This document shows, piece after piece, positions 1 through 5,710 of a stretch of DNA of 14,188 nucleotides. The notes below the pieces were generated by a model that searched no databases, was not told the DNA's origin, and was given only the letters and a program-made list of their open reading frames with translations. The position numbers and the translations under genes were made by a program. Source of the stretch: an uncultured Eubacteriales bacterium (GTDB lineage Bacteria > Bacillota > Clostridia > Oscillospirales > Acutalibacteraceae); the NCBI GenBank assembly GCA_900321515.1, contig ONWI01000139.1:1-14188 (forward strand). The letters run 5' to 3'. How positions within the stretch are numbered: position 1 is the stretch's first letter; each line of letters begins with the position of its first letter.

Positions 1-40
1 ATATTATAATAAAATTATGCGAGACTGTCAATAGTCAATC

Positions 41-83
41 AGAAAAAAGAAAAAGCACATTCACAGATAAACCATGAATGTGC
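41..83 (-). terminator. Rho-independent terminator of tRNA-Val
   Basis: Nine-base perfect arms GCACATTCA (55-63) and TGAATGTGC (75-83) enclose an 11-base loop. On the minus strand the hairpin is followed by a T-rich run, complementary to the A-rich bases 41-54. It begins two bases past the encoded CCA end of the tRNA, which suits a monocistronic tRNA transcript. Confidence 0.85.
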
Positions 84-84
84 T

Positions 85-160
85 TGGTGGACGTTAACGG
101 AATCGAACCGCTGACAACCTGCACGTCAAGCAGGTGCTCTACCAGCTGAGCTAAACGTCC
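85..160 (-). tRNA. tRNA-Val (anticodon GAC)
   Basis: Read on the minus strand this folds as a complete 76-nt tRNA. The acceptor arms are GGACGTT and AACGTCC, the D-arm is GCTC...GAGC, the anticodon stem is CCTGC/GCAGG around loop TTGACGT, and the T-arm contains TTCGATT. The 3' ACCA is encoded in the DNA. The anticodon GAC reads GUC and GUU valine codons. No other tRNA adjoins it, and it has its own promoter (-35 at 234-239) and terminator (41-83), so it is probably transcribed alone. Confidence 0.97.
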
Positions 161-197
161 GAAGATTAACCTGAATTAAATTTGAACACGCTTTCTC

Positions 198-239
198 AAA
201 GCGCTCTGTAATTATACTATAACAGAGCGCTTTTGTCAA
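198..239 (-). promoter_or_regulatory. Promoter of tRNA-Val, inside a 12-bp inverted repeat
   Basis: On the minus strand a perfect -35 TTGACA (234-239) is followed by a 17-bp spacer and a perfect -10 TATAAT (211-216). Twelve-base inverted arms (198-209 and 222-233, AAAGCGCTCTGT and its complement) sit symmetrically around the -10 box, one in the spacer and one over the expected start site. The promoter call is strong. The role of the palindrome, whether operator, extruded hairpin or initial-transcript hairpin, is unknown. Confidence 0.85.
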
Positions 240-266
240 GTCTTTTTTGAAAAAATTTTTAGTGTG

Positions 267-302
267 CTCTTAGAGACTCTTAGAGACTTAGAGCTCTTAG
301 AG
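267..302. repeat. Short tandem array of near-palindromic CTCTTAGAG units
   Basis: Units CTCTTAGAGA (267-276), CTCTTAGAGA (277-286), CTTAGAG (287-293) and CTCTTAGAG (294-302) lie head to tail. Each full unit has 4-bp arms, CTCT and AGAG. On the minus strand the array follows rtcB and leads into an ATTTTTTC run (complement of about 248-256), so it may also act as a loose terminator for rtcB. It forms the last codons and stop of the small ORF at 280-396. Confidence 0.7.
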
Positions 303-396
303 CTTGTTCGGCATCTCTCCATGCACGGATTGCTTGCAGATTAATCAGCTTTTCATAAAGAAGTCCTTTTCCGACTCGGACGGGAATCGTCATCAT
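280..396 (-). CDS. Unrecognised 38-residue small ORF overlapping the 3' end of rtcB
   Basis: This minus-strand ORF starts at the first of two adjacent ATG codons (394-396, 391-393) inside the last codons of rtcB, in another frame, and ends at TAA 280-282. The product starts MMTIPVRVGKGLLYEK and continues with a predicted amphipathic helix rich in Ala, Leu, Arg and Glu (LINLQAIRAWRDAEQALRAL). An AAGG lies 6 bases before the first ATG, so translation could be coupled to rtcB. The composition looks like a real protein and not a shadow. The overlap falls where RtcB proteins normally end (VYSFKAG), so rtcB has a non-family tail here. The last codons are made by the CTCTTAGAG repeats, so the present stop may come from repeat slippage. 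I do not recognise the family. Confidence 0.4.
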   Translation of the reverse strand: MMTIPVRVGKGLLYEKLINLQAIRAWRDAEQALRALSL

Positions 397-1612
397 TGCC
401 GGCCTTGAAGCTGTAGACAGGCTTAATTATCTCGTCTATCCTAACCGTGGGCGAAATATTATTCACAATGTCCTCCATTCGCTTGTATGCCATCGGGCAT
501 TCGTCAAGTGTCTCACTGTTTATTGATGTGGAATAAATCCCCTGCATCTCCTTTCGGAATGATGATACTGTGAAGCTCTCTCTCGCCTCTCTGCGGCTCA
601 TCAGACGGCCTGCTCCGTGTGGGGCGGAATAATTCCAGTCGGGATTGCCTTTGCCTGTGCAGAGAAGGCAGCCGTCGCGCATATTGACCGGAATAATCAG
701 TCTTTCGCCCGACTGCGCCGAAACAGCGCCCTTGCGGAGAATCATCTTTTCGGTATCTATATAGTTGTGAACGGTGGTGAATTCGCCGTCGATCTTGAGC
801 TTCATGCCCTTTGCCAGTTCATGTGCCATGGCTTTACGGTTGAGCCGGGCAAAACTCTGCACTATCTTCATGTCGTGAATATACGACTCGAAAAGATTGC
901 CGCTGACATAGGCAAGCTGACGTGGAACGTCACAGCTCAGACCGTAGCTGAGTGCCTTCAAAGCCGATTCTATCTCCTGCTCCCTGCCCTCTGCCTTGTA
1001 TCGGGCAATAAGGCTGCGAATTTCATCCTGCGGTACGGAATTGAGTGCCTTCCAAGCAAGCTCCTGATAATAGAAAGCAACCTCAAGGCCGAGGTGTCGG
1101 CTGCCCGAATGAATTACAATATACATTCCGCCGTCCTCTCCCTTGTCGGCTTCTATGAAGTGATTTCCGCCGCCAAGTGTGCCGAGACTGCGGTATGCCT
1201 TGCCGATATCCACATTCCCTGCGCAATAAAGCTCGTTGAGGTCTATCTCCCCGGCAAATTGATGAGCTTTGGCGCGAATGCTGAATCCCGCCGGAATCAG
1301 GGCATGCACCGCTTTATCCAGCTTCTGCACTTCTATAAATCTGTTCTTTAATCTGACTACCTCCATGCCGCAGCCGATGTCAACTCCTACGAGATTCGGC
1401 ACAACGGTGTCGGATATTGTCATCGTCGTTCCTATGGTGCAGCCCGTGCCCGCGTGAACGTCTGGCATTACGCGGATCTCCGAGCCTTGTGTGAATGGCT
1501 GATCGCAGAGCAGCTTGATCTGATCTATTGCCGACTGCTCCACTACATTTGTAAATACCTTAGCTGTATTGTACTTTCCGATTACGGTCTGTTCCATTGT
1601 CTGTGAATTCAT
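353..1612 (-). CDS. rtcB: RtcB-family RNA ligase (3'-phosphate/5'-OH RNA splicing ligase)
   Basis: RtcB joins RNA ends bearing a 2',3'-cyclic or 3'-phosphate to a 5'-OH, using GTP and Mn2+ through a histidine-GMP intermediate, in tRNA and rRNA repair. Family motifs are all present, counted from the chosen ATG: MPDVHAG, VGVDIGCGM (Cys81), GGGNHF (His151), HSGSRH (His168), HNYI (His282) and SAPHGAGR, whose His332 is the expected guanylated residue. It has 419 residues, close to the shorter bacterial RtcB class. An upstream in-frame TTG at 1627 has no ribosome site, while ATG 1612 has GGAG 9 bases before it. The usual family C-terminus is followed by a charged tail (DDDSRPSRKRTSL) that overlaps the small ORF at 280-396. 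No archease or RtcA gene is visible nearby. A candidate promoter lies at 1847-1875, upstream of a repeat element in the leader. Confidence 0.95.
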   Translation of the reverse strand: MNSQTMEQTVIGKYNTAKVFTNVVEQSAIDQIKLLCDQPFTQGSEIRVMPDVHAGTGCTIGTTMTISDTVVPNLVGVDIGCGMEVVRLKNRFIEVQKLDKAVHALIPAGFSIRAKAHQFAGEIDLNELYCAGNVDIGKAYRSLGTLGGGNHFIEADKGEDGGMYIVIHSGSRHLGLEVAFYYQELAWKALNSVPQDEIRSLIARYKAEGREQEIESALKALSYGLSCDVPRQLAYVSGNLFESYIHDMKIVQSFARLNRKAMAHELAKGMKLKIDGEFTTVHNYIDTEKMILRKGAVSAQSGERLIIPVNMRDGCLLCTGKGNPDWNYSAPHGAGRLMSRREARESFTVSSFRKEMQGIYSTSINSETLDECPMAYKRMEDIVNNISPTVRIDEIIKPVYSFKAGNDDDSRPSRKRTSL

Positions 1613-1634
1613 CTCCTTTATCTCCAATCAATTA

Positions 1635-1832
1635 GATTGCAAAAAATAAAAAAAGTCGGTAATACGGGGCTTGCGCATTTTAAGCCGGAACTTTTTTCTC
1701 CAGCCGGGAAGGTCGGATTTTGATTTTTACGATTCCGGTATCCGCCTGACCCCCATTTTTGTCCTGGTGTGTTTCGCTCGCCCGGCTCCGCCTCGCTCGT
1801 GGGGGCTGCTAGCTTTTATCCTATAAATCGCC
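1635..1832 (-). repeat. MITE-like intergenic repeat element, copy A (rtcB leader)
   Basis: Read on the minus strand, the stretch from about 1805 down to 1651 matches 5796-5957 on the plus strand by eye. Shared landmarks are GCGGAGCCG.GCGAGCGA, ATACCGG, AATCCGACCTTC, TGGAGAAAAAAG, then CCGGCTTAAAATGCGCAAGC and a T-run. The ends are A/T-rich and resemble each other as inverted repeats: GATTGCAAAAAATAAAAAAAG at 1635-1655 and, on the minus strand, GGCGATT...ATAAAAG from 1832. It lacks the extra GC-rich module of copy B and carries no coding capacity. It lies just past the predicted rtcB transcription start, so it would be in the mRNA leader. Confidence 0.7.
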
Positions 1833-1875
1833 TCCGCGCAATACCTATTGTACCCCGCGGAGGCAGATAAATCAA
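1830..1875 (-). promoter_or_regulatory. Candidate rtcB promoter with a 9-bp palindrome around the -10
   Basis: On the minus strand, -35 TTGATT (1870-1875), a 17-bp spacer and -10 TACAAT (1847-1852) precede rtcB by about 230 bases. Nine-base arms GCCTCCGCG (1830-1838) and CGCGGAGGC (1856-1864) flank the -10 box, the same geometry as at the tRNA promoter. The hairpin also lies just past the stop of the gene at 1897, so it could be that gene's terminator, although no T-run follows. Confidence 0.55.
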
Positions 1876-1896
1876 TATTTCAATGCTTAAGAAAAG

Positions 1897-2328
1897 CTAA
1901 AGATTATCAGCGGACTGCCGACAGAGCTTTTCTATCGCGGCATTGTGGCGGCTCCAGATCGTTCTCTCTGAAAGATACAGCTCCTGTCCAATGTCGGAGA
2001 GAGTTCTGCCCTCGATATAATGCATGAACAACACGGCGCGTTCCTCACTGTCACTGATGCTGTCGATAAGTCCGGCAATGCCGCGCTCGGCAGCCTCGGC
2101 TTCGGCGAGTTTCCTCACATAATAATCCACGGCTTCGTCAACCATTTCCACTACCCGCTCAACACGGTCAGAGATATCACCTGACCGGATGTTTGTACAC
2201 TTCATTGCCACCGCCCTAACGTCGTACATACAGTCGCGTTTATCTTTTATCCTCTGACGCAGTCTCTGGCATTCAACATGCAGGCTTCTGTACTGCCTGA
2301 GCCTGCATATCATTTCCTGTCTGTTCAT
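1897..2328 (-). CDS. DUF1492 / sigma-70 region 4-like phage-type regulator
   Basis: The 143-residue product has an N-terminal coiled-coil-like half (residues about 1-60, many Arg, Gln and Glu) and a C-terminal helix-turn-helix (about 106-135: GRTLSDIGQELYLSERTIW). This resembles sigma-70 region 4 and the small DUF1492/ArpU-like activators that control late genes in phages and integrative elements of Firmicutes. ATG 2328 has AAGGAG 8 bases upstream. Its first 56 bases overlap the end of the zinc-ribbon gene in another frame, which implies coupling. No structural phage genes are visible, so it is either an orphan remnant or acts on targets elsewhere. Confidence 0.75.
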   Translation of the reverse strand: MNRQEMICRLRQYRSLHVECQRLRQRIKDKRDCMYDVRAVAMKCTNIRSGDISDRVERVVEMVDEAVDYYVRKLAEAEAAERGIAGLIDSISDSEERAVLFMHYIEGRTLSDIGQELYLSERTIWSRHNAAIEKLCRQSADNL

Positions 2329-2485
2329 TTTGACGTCTCCTTTCTCTTTCCGCGTCGCGTTTTATGCCGAATACTATTGCCCGCAGCTTTCTGATGATCA
2401 TGAGCTTTTCGGTGCATGAATGGCATATATTACTTTGATTTGTCACTTTGCATCCGCAGTATTTGCAGTGCCTTGTTTTTGACAT
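2273..2485 (-). CDS. Small zinc-ribbon protein (70 aa)
   Basis: Four cysteines in two pairs (Cys7/Cys10 in HCKYCGC and Cys21/Cys24 in ICHSC) make a short zinc ribbon. A basic, Arg/Lys-rich helix (residues about 28-52) and a Gln/Ala-rich tail follow. An excellent AGGAGG lies 7 bases before ATG 2485, which marks a real gene. Its 3' end overlaps the start of the DUF1492 gene by 56 bp. Small zinc-ribbon and basic-helix proteins of this sort are common in prophage and element modules. It may bind nucleic acid or be a partner of its neighbours, but the function is unknown. Confidence 0.7.
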   Translation of the reverse strand: MSKTRHCKYCGCKVTNQSNICHSCTEKLMIIRKLRAIVFGIKRDAERERRRQNEQTGNDMQAQAVQKPAC

Positions 2486-2573
2486 TATAATTCCTCCTAC
2501 TGTGTGTATTAAAAAGTGTAAAATGTCAGAAATTCTGAGCTTTGGCGTATTGAAGCGGGATTTTTTTACTTTT

Positions 2574-2822
2574 TTAACTTTTACAATCGCCTATGTGCAT
2601 GTTGGGCTGTTTTCTTTCCAGAAGTATGCTCACAGGCGTATCCGGAAAAAGCGCGTGCAGCCTGACAAGCTCATTCCACCTGAATTCAATGCTTCCCCGC
2701 AGCCGTCTGCCGAGTGATGACACACTTATTCCCAGCGCGCCGGCAAGCTCCTTCCTTGTAATTCCCATTTCTGTGACAGCGGCTTTCAGATTTGGAAAAA
2801 GCGGTAAAGTATCATTTTGCAT
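2574..2822 (-). CDS. Cro/XRE-like helix-turn-helix protein (82 aa)
   Basis: A single compact HTH domain (residues about 12-65) with helices TRKELAGALGISVSSLGRRL fits the Cro/CI (XRE) superfamily. There is no effector domain. It is divergent from the XRE-S24 gene at 3026, with which it shares the operator-containing region 2823-3025, the classic CI/Cro arrangement. ATG 2822 is preceded by AAGGAGG at 11 bases, a slightly long spacing. The next gene starts 88 bases past its stop, so the three minus-strand genes may be one transcript. Its expected target is the shared control region; that is inference. Confidence 0.75.
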   Translation of the reverse strand: MQNDTLPLFPNLKAAVTEMGITRKELAGALGISVSSLGRRLRGSIEFRWNELVRLHALFPDTPVSILLERKQPNMHIGDCKS

Positions 2823-2850
2823 ATGGGGCAGATCCTCCTTAATTCTTATT

Positions 2851-2868
2851 AATTCCTTTGCTGGAACT
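2851..2868. promoter_or_regulatory. Putative operator 1 (AATTCC-N6-GGAACT)
   Basis: This inverted repeat has the same AATTCC arm and six-base spacing as the site at 2922-2939, with one mismatch in the right arm. It sits at about +3 to +20 of the minus-strand promoter (-10 at 2878-2883), where a bound repressor would block transcription of the Cro-like gene. Confidence 0.55.
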
Positions 2869-2877
2869 TATGCTTTT

Positions 2878-2906
2878 ATTATAATACCTTAAAGTAAATT
2901 TGTCAA
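2878..2906 (-). promoter_or_regulatory. Promoter of the Cro-like gene set
   Basis: On the minus strand, a perfect -35 TTGACA (2901-2906), a 17-bp spacer and a perfect -10 TATAAT (2878-2883) lie about 55 bases before ATG 2822. It should be a strong promoter unless repressed. Operator-like repeats lie downstream (2851-2868) and upstream (2922-2939). Confidence 0.8.
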
Positions 2907-2921
2907 GTGTTTTTTATAAAA

Positions 2922-2939
2922 AATTCCAAGTAGGGAATT
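2922..2939. promoter_or_regulatory. Putative operator 2 (AATTCC-N6-GGAATT)
   Basis: This is a perfect palindrome with six-base arms, just upstream of both divergent -35 boxes (2901-2906 minus, 2948-2953 plus). Its centre is about 71 bp from that of operator 1, close to a whole number of helical turns, which would allow looping by a dimeric regulator. Confidence 0.55.
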
Positions 2940-2947
2940 ATTGCGGC

Positions 2948-2976
2948 TTGACACGGATGACATTATATGATAGTAT
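2948..2976 (+). promoter_or_regulatory. Promoter of the XRE-S24 regulator gene
   Basis: A perfect -35 TTGACA (2948-2953), a 17-bp spacer and -10 TAGTAT (2971-2976) lie about 50 bases before ATG 3026. The weaker -10 suits a maintenance promoter under autoregulation from the operator immediately upstream. Confidence 0.65.
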
Positions 2977-3025
2977 AAAGGCATAAGGATATAATTAATA
3001 ATCTCATTTCGGACGGGTGACTATT

Positions 3026-3724
3026 ATGACATTCAACGAATACATCAACAGACGCAGAAAAGATCTCGGTATGACGGTTGACGAGCTGGTGGAACGTTCC
3101 GGACTTCCCAAGGGTACTGTCAGCAAGATCACCGCCGGTATCAATTCCAATCCCAAGCTGACAACAATCGAAGCCCTGTGCCGTGCGCTGATGATATCAG
3201 TAGACGACGCTATGGGGCTTGCTCCGGCAGCGTCAATATTTTCGTTCAGCGAGATAGATCATATAAACAAATACCGCTCGCTCGACAAATACGGAAAAAG
3301 CGTAATGGATTCCATACTGGATATTGAATATCAGCGCTGCAATCCCACGCTTAAAATGTTAACCCGCCCGTTTTACTCCATTTCAGTGTCCGCGGGCTTC
3401 GGCAATCCACTTGACGAGCCGCCGGAAGAAGAGATCGAAATCCCCGATACGCCTGAGAACCGCCGCGGCGATTATGTGGTGCGCGTAAGCGGAAGCTCTA
3501 TGACTCCCGCCTTTAAAGACGGCGATCTGGTCTTGGTTGAGAAAAACGCGAGAGTTGATGAGGGCGATATAGGCATATTCGTGCTTAACGGCGAGAGCTT
3601 CATTAAAAAACAGGGCGTAGGCGAGCTGATTTCACTTAACCCCGAATATCCTCCCAGACCCTACGGTCAGACTGACAGCATTCTCTGCTGCGGCAAGGTG
3701 ATCTGCAAACTAAAAAAACACTGA
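3026..3724 (+). CDS. XRE-S24 (LexA/CI-like) self-cleaving transcriptional repressor
   Basis: The 232-residue protein has an N-terminal XRE helix-turn-helix (about residues 1-62; MTVDELVERSGLPKGTVSKI) and a C-terminal S24/LexA-like peptidase domain (about 118-230). The parts needed for autocleavage are visible: an Ala-Gly site in SAGFG (123/124), the serine in SGSSM (Ser158) and the lysine in SFIKK (Lys194). Proteins of this layout repress a lytic or element programme and are inactivated by RecA-stimulated cleavage after DNA damage. A GTG at 3017 is also in frame, but ATG 3026 follows a GGACGGG at a normal distance. It diverges from the Cro-like gene, has AATTCC-N6-GGAATT operator candidates in its control region, and ends at the terminator at 3761. 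Confidence 0.9.
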   Translation: MTFNEYINRRRKDLGMTVDELVERSGLPKGTVSKITAGINSNPKLTTIEALCRALMISVDDAMGLAPAASIFSFSEIDHINKYRSLDKYGKSVMDSILDIEYQRCNPTLKMLTRPFYSISVSAGFGNPLDEPPEEEIEIPDTPENRRGDYVVRVSGSSMTPAFKDGDLVLVEKNARVDEGDIGIFVLNGESFIKKQGVGELISLNPEYPPRPYGQTDSILCCGKVICKLKKH

Positions 3725-3760
3725 GCGCATTTCTCAATTGATTCTCACAAAATAGAAGAA

Positions 3761-3804
3761 GGACATTCCGCAAAATATCATTCACGGAATGTCCTCTTTG
3801 CTTT
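3761..3804 (+). terminator. Rho-independent terminator of the XRE-S24 gene
   Basis: Ten-base perfect arms GGACATTCCG (3761-3770) and CGGAATGTCC (3785-3794) are followed by TCTTTGCTTT. It lies 36 bases after the stop codon. Confidence 0.85.
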
Positions 3805-3898
3805 ACCCTGATATCAAAGTGAATTAGTCGTCATTATCAGCTTTACTTGTATAATCCGGCCGTAGAATTTACAATTATTTACAAGTCTTTTTATTGGC

Positions 3899-3927
3899 TT
3901 GACAACATTATATTATAGGTATATACT
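3899..3927 (+). promoter_or_regulatory. Promoter of the transglutaminase/DUF4358 genes
   Basis: A perfect -35 TTGACA (3899-3904), a 17-bp spacer and -10 TATACT (3922-3927) put the start near 3934, giving a leader of about 127 bases before ATG 4061. The part of the 3725-4060 gap upstream of it holds only the terminator at 3761 and weak AT-rich inverted repeats such as ACTTGT (3845-3850)/ACAAGT (3881-3886). Confidence 0.75.
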
Positions 3928-3941
3928 TGATTTGACAGTGA

Positions 3942-4021
3942 AAAGGCGTTGTTTTTGTGATTTTACAAATGCCTTTGAGCTGTGATTTTCGCGCGATCTG
4001 TTGGAGCGTGCGCCGTTTTTT
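3942..4021 (+). promoter_or_regulatory. Structured leader with possible transcription attenuator
   Basis: The predicted 5' leader has a first hairpin with AAGGC/GCCTT and TTGT/ACAA pairing (about 3943-3976). A second hairpin pairs CGCGCGATC (3990-3998) with GAGCGTGCG (4004-4012), with one mismatch and one G-T pair, followed by CCG and six T (4016-4021). A terminator-like hairpin 40 bases before the start codon suggests attenuation, or a short roughly 88-nt transcript. I match it to no known riboswitch. Confidence 0.4.
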
Positions 4022-4060
4022 ATGTGACTGGTTCAATAATCTAAAAAAGAGGTAAGGCAA

Positions 4061-5146
4061 ATGTCAAAACGCACAAAGGTAATGGCGGCGGCCGCCGCCG
4101 TGGCGCTGCTGATCTTCACATTCAGCACTGCGATCATGTCCATAGTCATGCTGGTAAATCAGAAGAATGTAAACAAGATAATAGCCGTTTACATGGGACA
4201 GAATGAAGATCCCCAACAGGAAGACGACGTGGTGATCGCCATGAATTACACCATCAAATCCACCACACATATCTCCGACGCGTACAAATCGGGCGACACA
4301 TCAAAGCTCAGCGACCGTGACAAGGAAACTCTTGAAATGGCTAAGGATGTTATAAAGAAAATAATCAAGGACGATATGACTCCCTTCGAAAAGGAAGAAG
4401 CCGTATACAAATATCTCACCAAAGGTATGAGGGCTACCACCAGCATACTCACTGTAATCTCAGATACGAGTTCCGATAACGACAATCCTCATGATGTGCT
4501 TAAAAATCACAGTGCTGTATGTGTCGGATATGCCACAACATTCAGGCTCTTCATGCAGATGCTCGGTATTGAGTGTAGAGTAGTACATAATACCTCTCTG
4601 AGTCATTCATGGGATCTGGTCAAGCTGGACGACGGCTGCTGGTACCACACCGACTGCTATATGGACAACGAAAGCGCAAATTACAGAAATTTCAATATGA
4701 ACGACACAGACTGCCGTAATTCCGGTCATGAATGGAACACCGGATATTTTGAGGCGGCCAACGGCAAGAAGTACAACTATACCCTTATGTCTTGCAAGGA
4801 GATAAAGGATATTTACTCTATTCCGAAGGCTGTAATGGAAGCGCTCAAGGATAAGAAAAATACATTCAGTTTTTCCTTCAAGGAAAAAATCAAACCCGAG
4901 GACGAAAAGCTCGCAAAATACATGGTTGAATATCTCGACACCAATATATGCGATAACCAGAAATTCTACATTTCTTATCAGTGGACGTTCAACGATAAGG
5001 GCAATTATGTTCTGTGCTATTATGTGAGCTACAATGACGACTCCGAAACCGAACTCACGGAAAAGCAGCGCAATAAAATAGAAACCAAGATAAATCAGAC
5101 TTTGAATCAGTATAAATTCTTTGAAACCTACGGCAACAATTATTAA
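4061..5146 (+). CDS. Membrane-anchored transglutaminase-like (papain-fold) protein
   Basis: The 361-residue protein has an N-terminal hydrophobic helix (about residues 8-34), probably an uncleaved signal anchor, so the rest faces outside. A transglutaminase-like core follows (about 110-205) with a complete triad: Cys154 in SAVCVGYA, His182 in SHSWDLV and Asp198 in WYHTDCY. Bacterial proteins of this fold act as cysteine peptidases, amidases or cross-linking enzymes on surface polymers or proteins; the substrate cannot be read here. The C-terminal about 150 residues are not recognised. GAGGT lies 7 bases before ATG 4061. The DUF4358 lipoprotein gene follows after 30 bases in the same direction, probably in one operon with the promoter at 3899. 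It is only distantly similar to the transglutaminase-like protein at 10815. Confidence 0.85.
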   Translation: MSKRTKVMAAAAAVALLIFTFSTAIMSIVMLVNQKNVNKIIAVYMGQNEDPQQEDDVVIAMNYTIKSTTHISDAYKSGDTSKLSDRDKETLEMAKDVIKKIIKDDMTPFEKEEAVYKYLTKGMRATTSILTVISDTSSDNDNPHDVLKNHSAVCVGYATTFRLFMQMLGIECRVVHNTSLSHSWDLVKLDDGCWYHTDCYMDNESANYRNFNMNDTDCRNSGHEWNTGYFEAANGKKYNYTLMSCKEIKDIYSIPKAVMEALKDKKNTFSFSFKEKIKPEDEKLAKYMVEYLDTNICDNQKFYISYQWTFNDKGNYVLCYYVSYNDDSETELTEKQRNKIETKINQTLNQYKFFETYGNNY

Positions 5147-5176
5147 ACAAATCATGGGTCAGGGAGCGGATCAATA

Positions 5177-5680
5177 ATGACTGCGATGAAAAAATTTACG
5201 GCGATTATTCTTTCGGCAGTTCTTTTCTGCGGCATATTAACCGCCTGCGGGGACGAAACCGAGGAAATAAGCATGTTCGACCTCAATCAGGCGCTGGTAG
5301 GATTTACAGCCGAGCCTGATAACATGAAATATGCCAGCAGCAGCGATTCAAACCCCGAGGAACTGCTGGCGCATGTCTCCAATATTGACTATGGCAAGGT
5401 CAAGGCGTTCTTTATCACATACGCATCCGACGGGAAAGGCAACGCCGACGAGATTGTTGCCATTCAGGTCAGGAAGAAATCCGATCTGAATGAAGCAGCC
5501 GCTTCTCTCAAATCGCATCTGGAGACCCGCAAGACGCTCTACGCAGGCTATGACAAGAGCCAGCTGCCCAAGCTGGAAAAAGCAAAGGTATTCACACGCG
5601 GCACACTCGCCATACTGATGGTCGCCGACGATGCCGATAGGATGGAGGCTGCGTTCTACAATTTCTTTAACAGTAAATAA
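5177..5680 (+). CDS. DUF4358-type lipoprotein
   Basis: The 167-residue product starts with a lipoprotein signal peptide: Lys5-Lys6, a hydrophobic stretch, then lipobox LTAC with Cys24 as the lipidated residue. The mature part (about 110-165: LKSHLETRKTLYAGYDKSQLPKLEKAKVF) matches the DUF4358 pattern, a family of unknown function in Firmicutes often found near MBOAT and DHHW genes. GGGAG 10 bases upstream supports ATG 5177 over ATG 5186. It follows the transglutaminase-like gene by 30 bases and precedes the MBOAT gene, from which a repeat element separates it. A role in surface-polymer modification is inferred from context only. Confidence 0.8.
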   Translation: MTAMKKFTAIILSAVLFCGILTACGDETEEISMFDLNQALVGFTAEPDNMKYASSSDSNPEELLAHVSNIDYGKVKAFFITYASDGKGNADEIVAIQVRKKSDLNEAAASLKSHLETRKTLYAGYDKSQLPKLEKAKVFTRGTLAILMVADDADRMEAAFYNFFNSK

Positions 5681-5710
5681 TTCTCATCTTCACTTGAGAT
5701 CAGAATCAGG

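Noticed and set aside
267..302. CRISPR-like array
   Set aside because: The units are 7-10 bp and directly adjacent with no spacers, and there are no cas genes.
617..1351. 244-codon plus-strand frame
   Set aside because: It is antisense to rtcB, whose motifs are complete, and has no ribosome site.
4607..5155. 182-codon hydrophobic minus-strand frame
   Set aside because: It is the complement of the transglutaminase-like gene; its Ile/Val richness comes from the antisense of Asn/Asp/Tyr codons.
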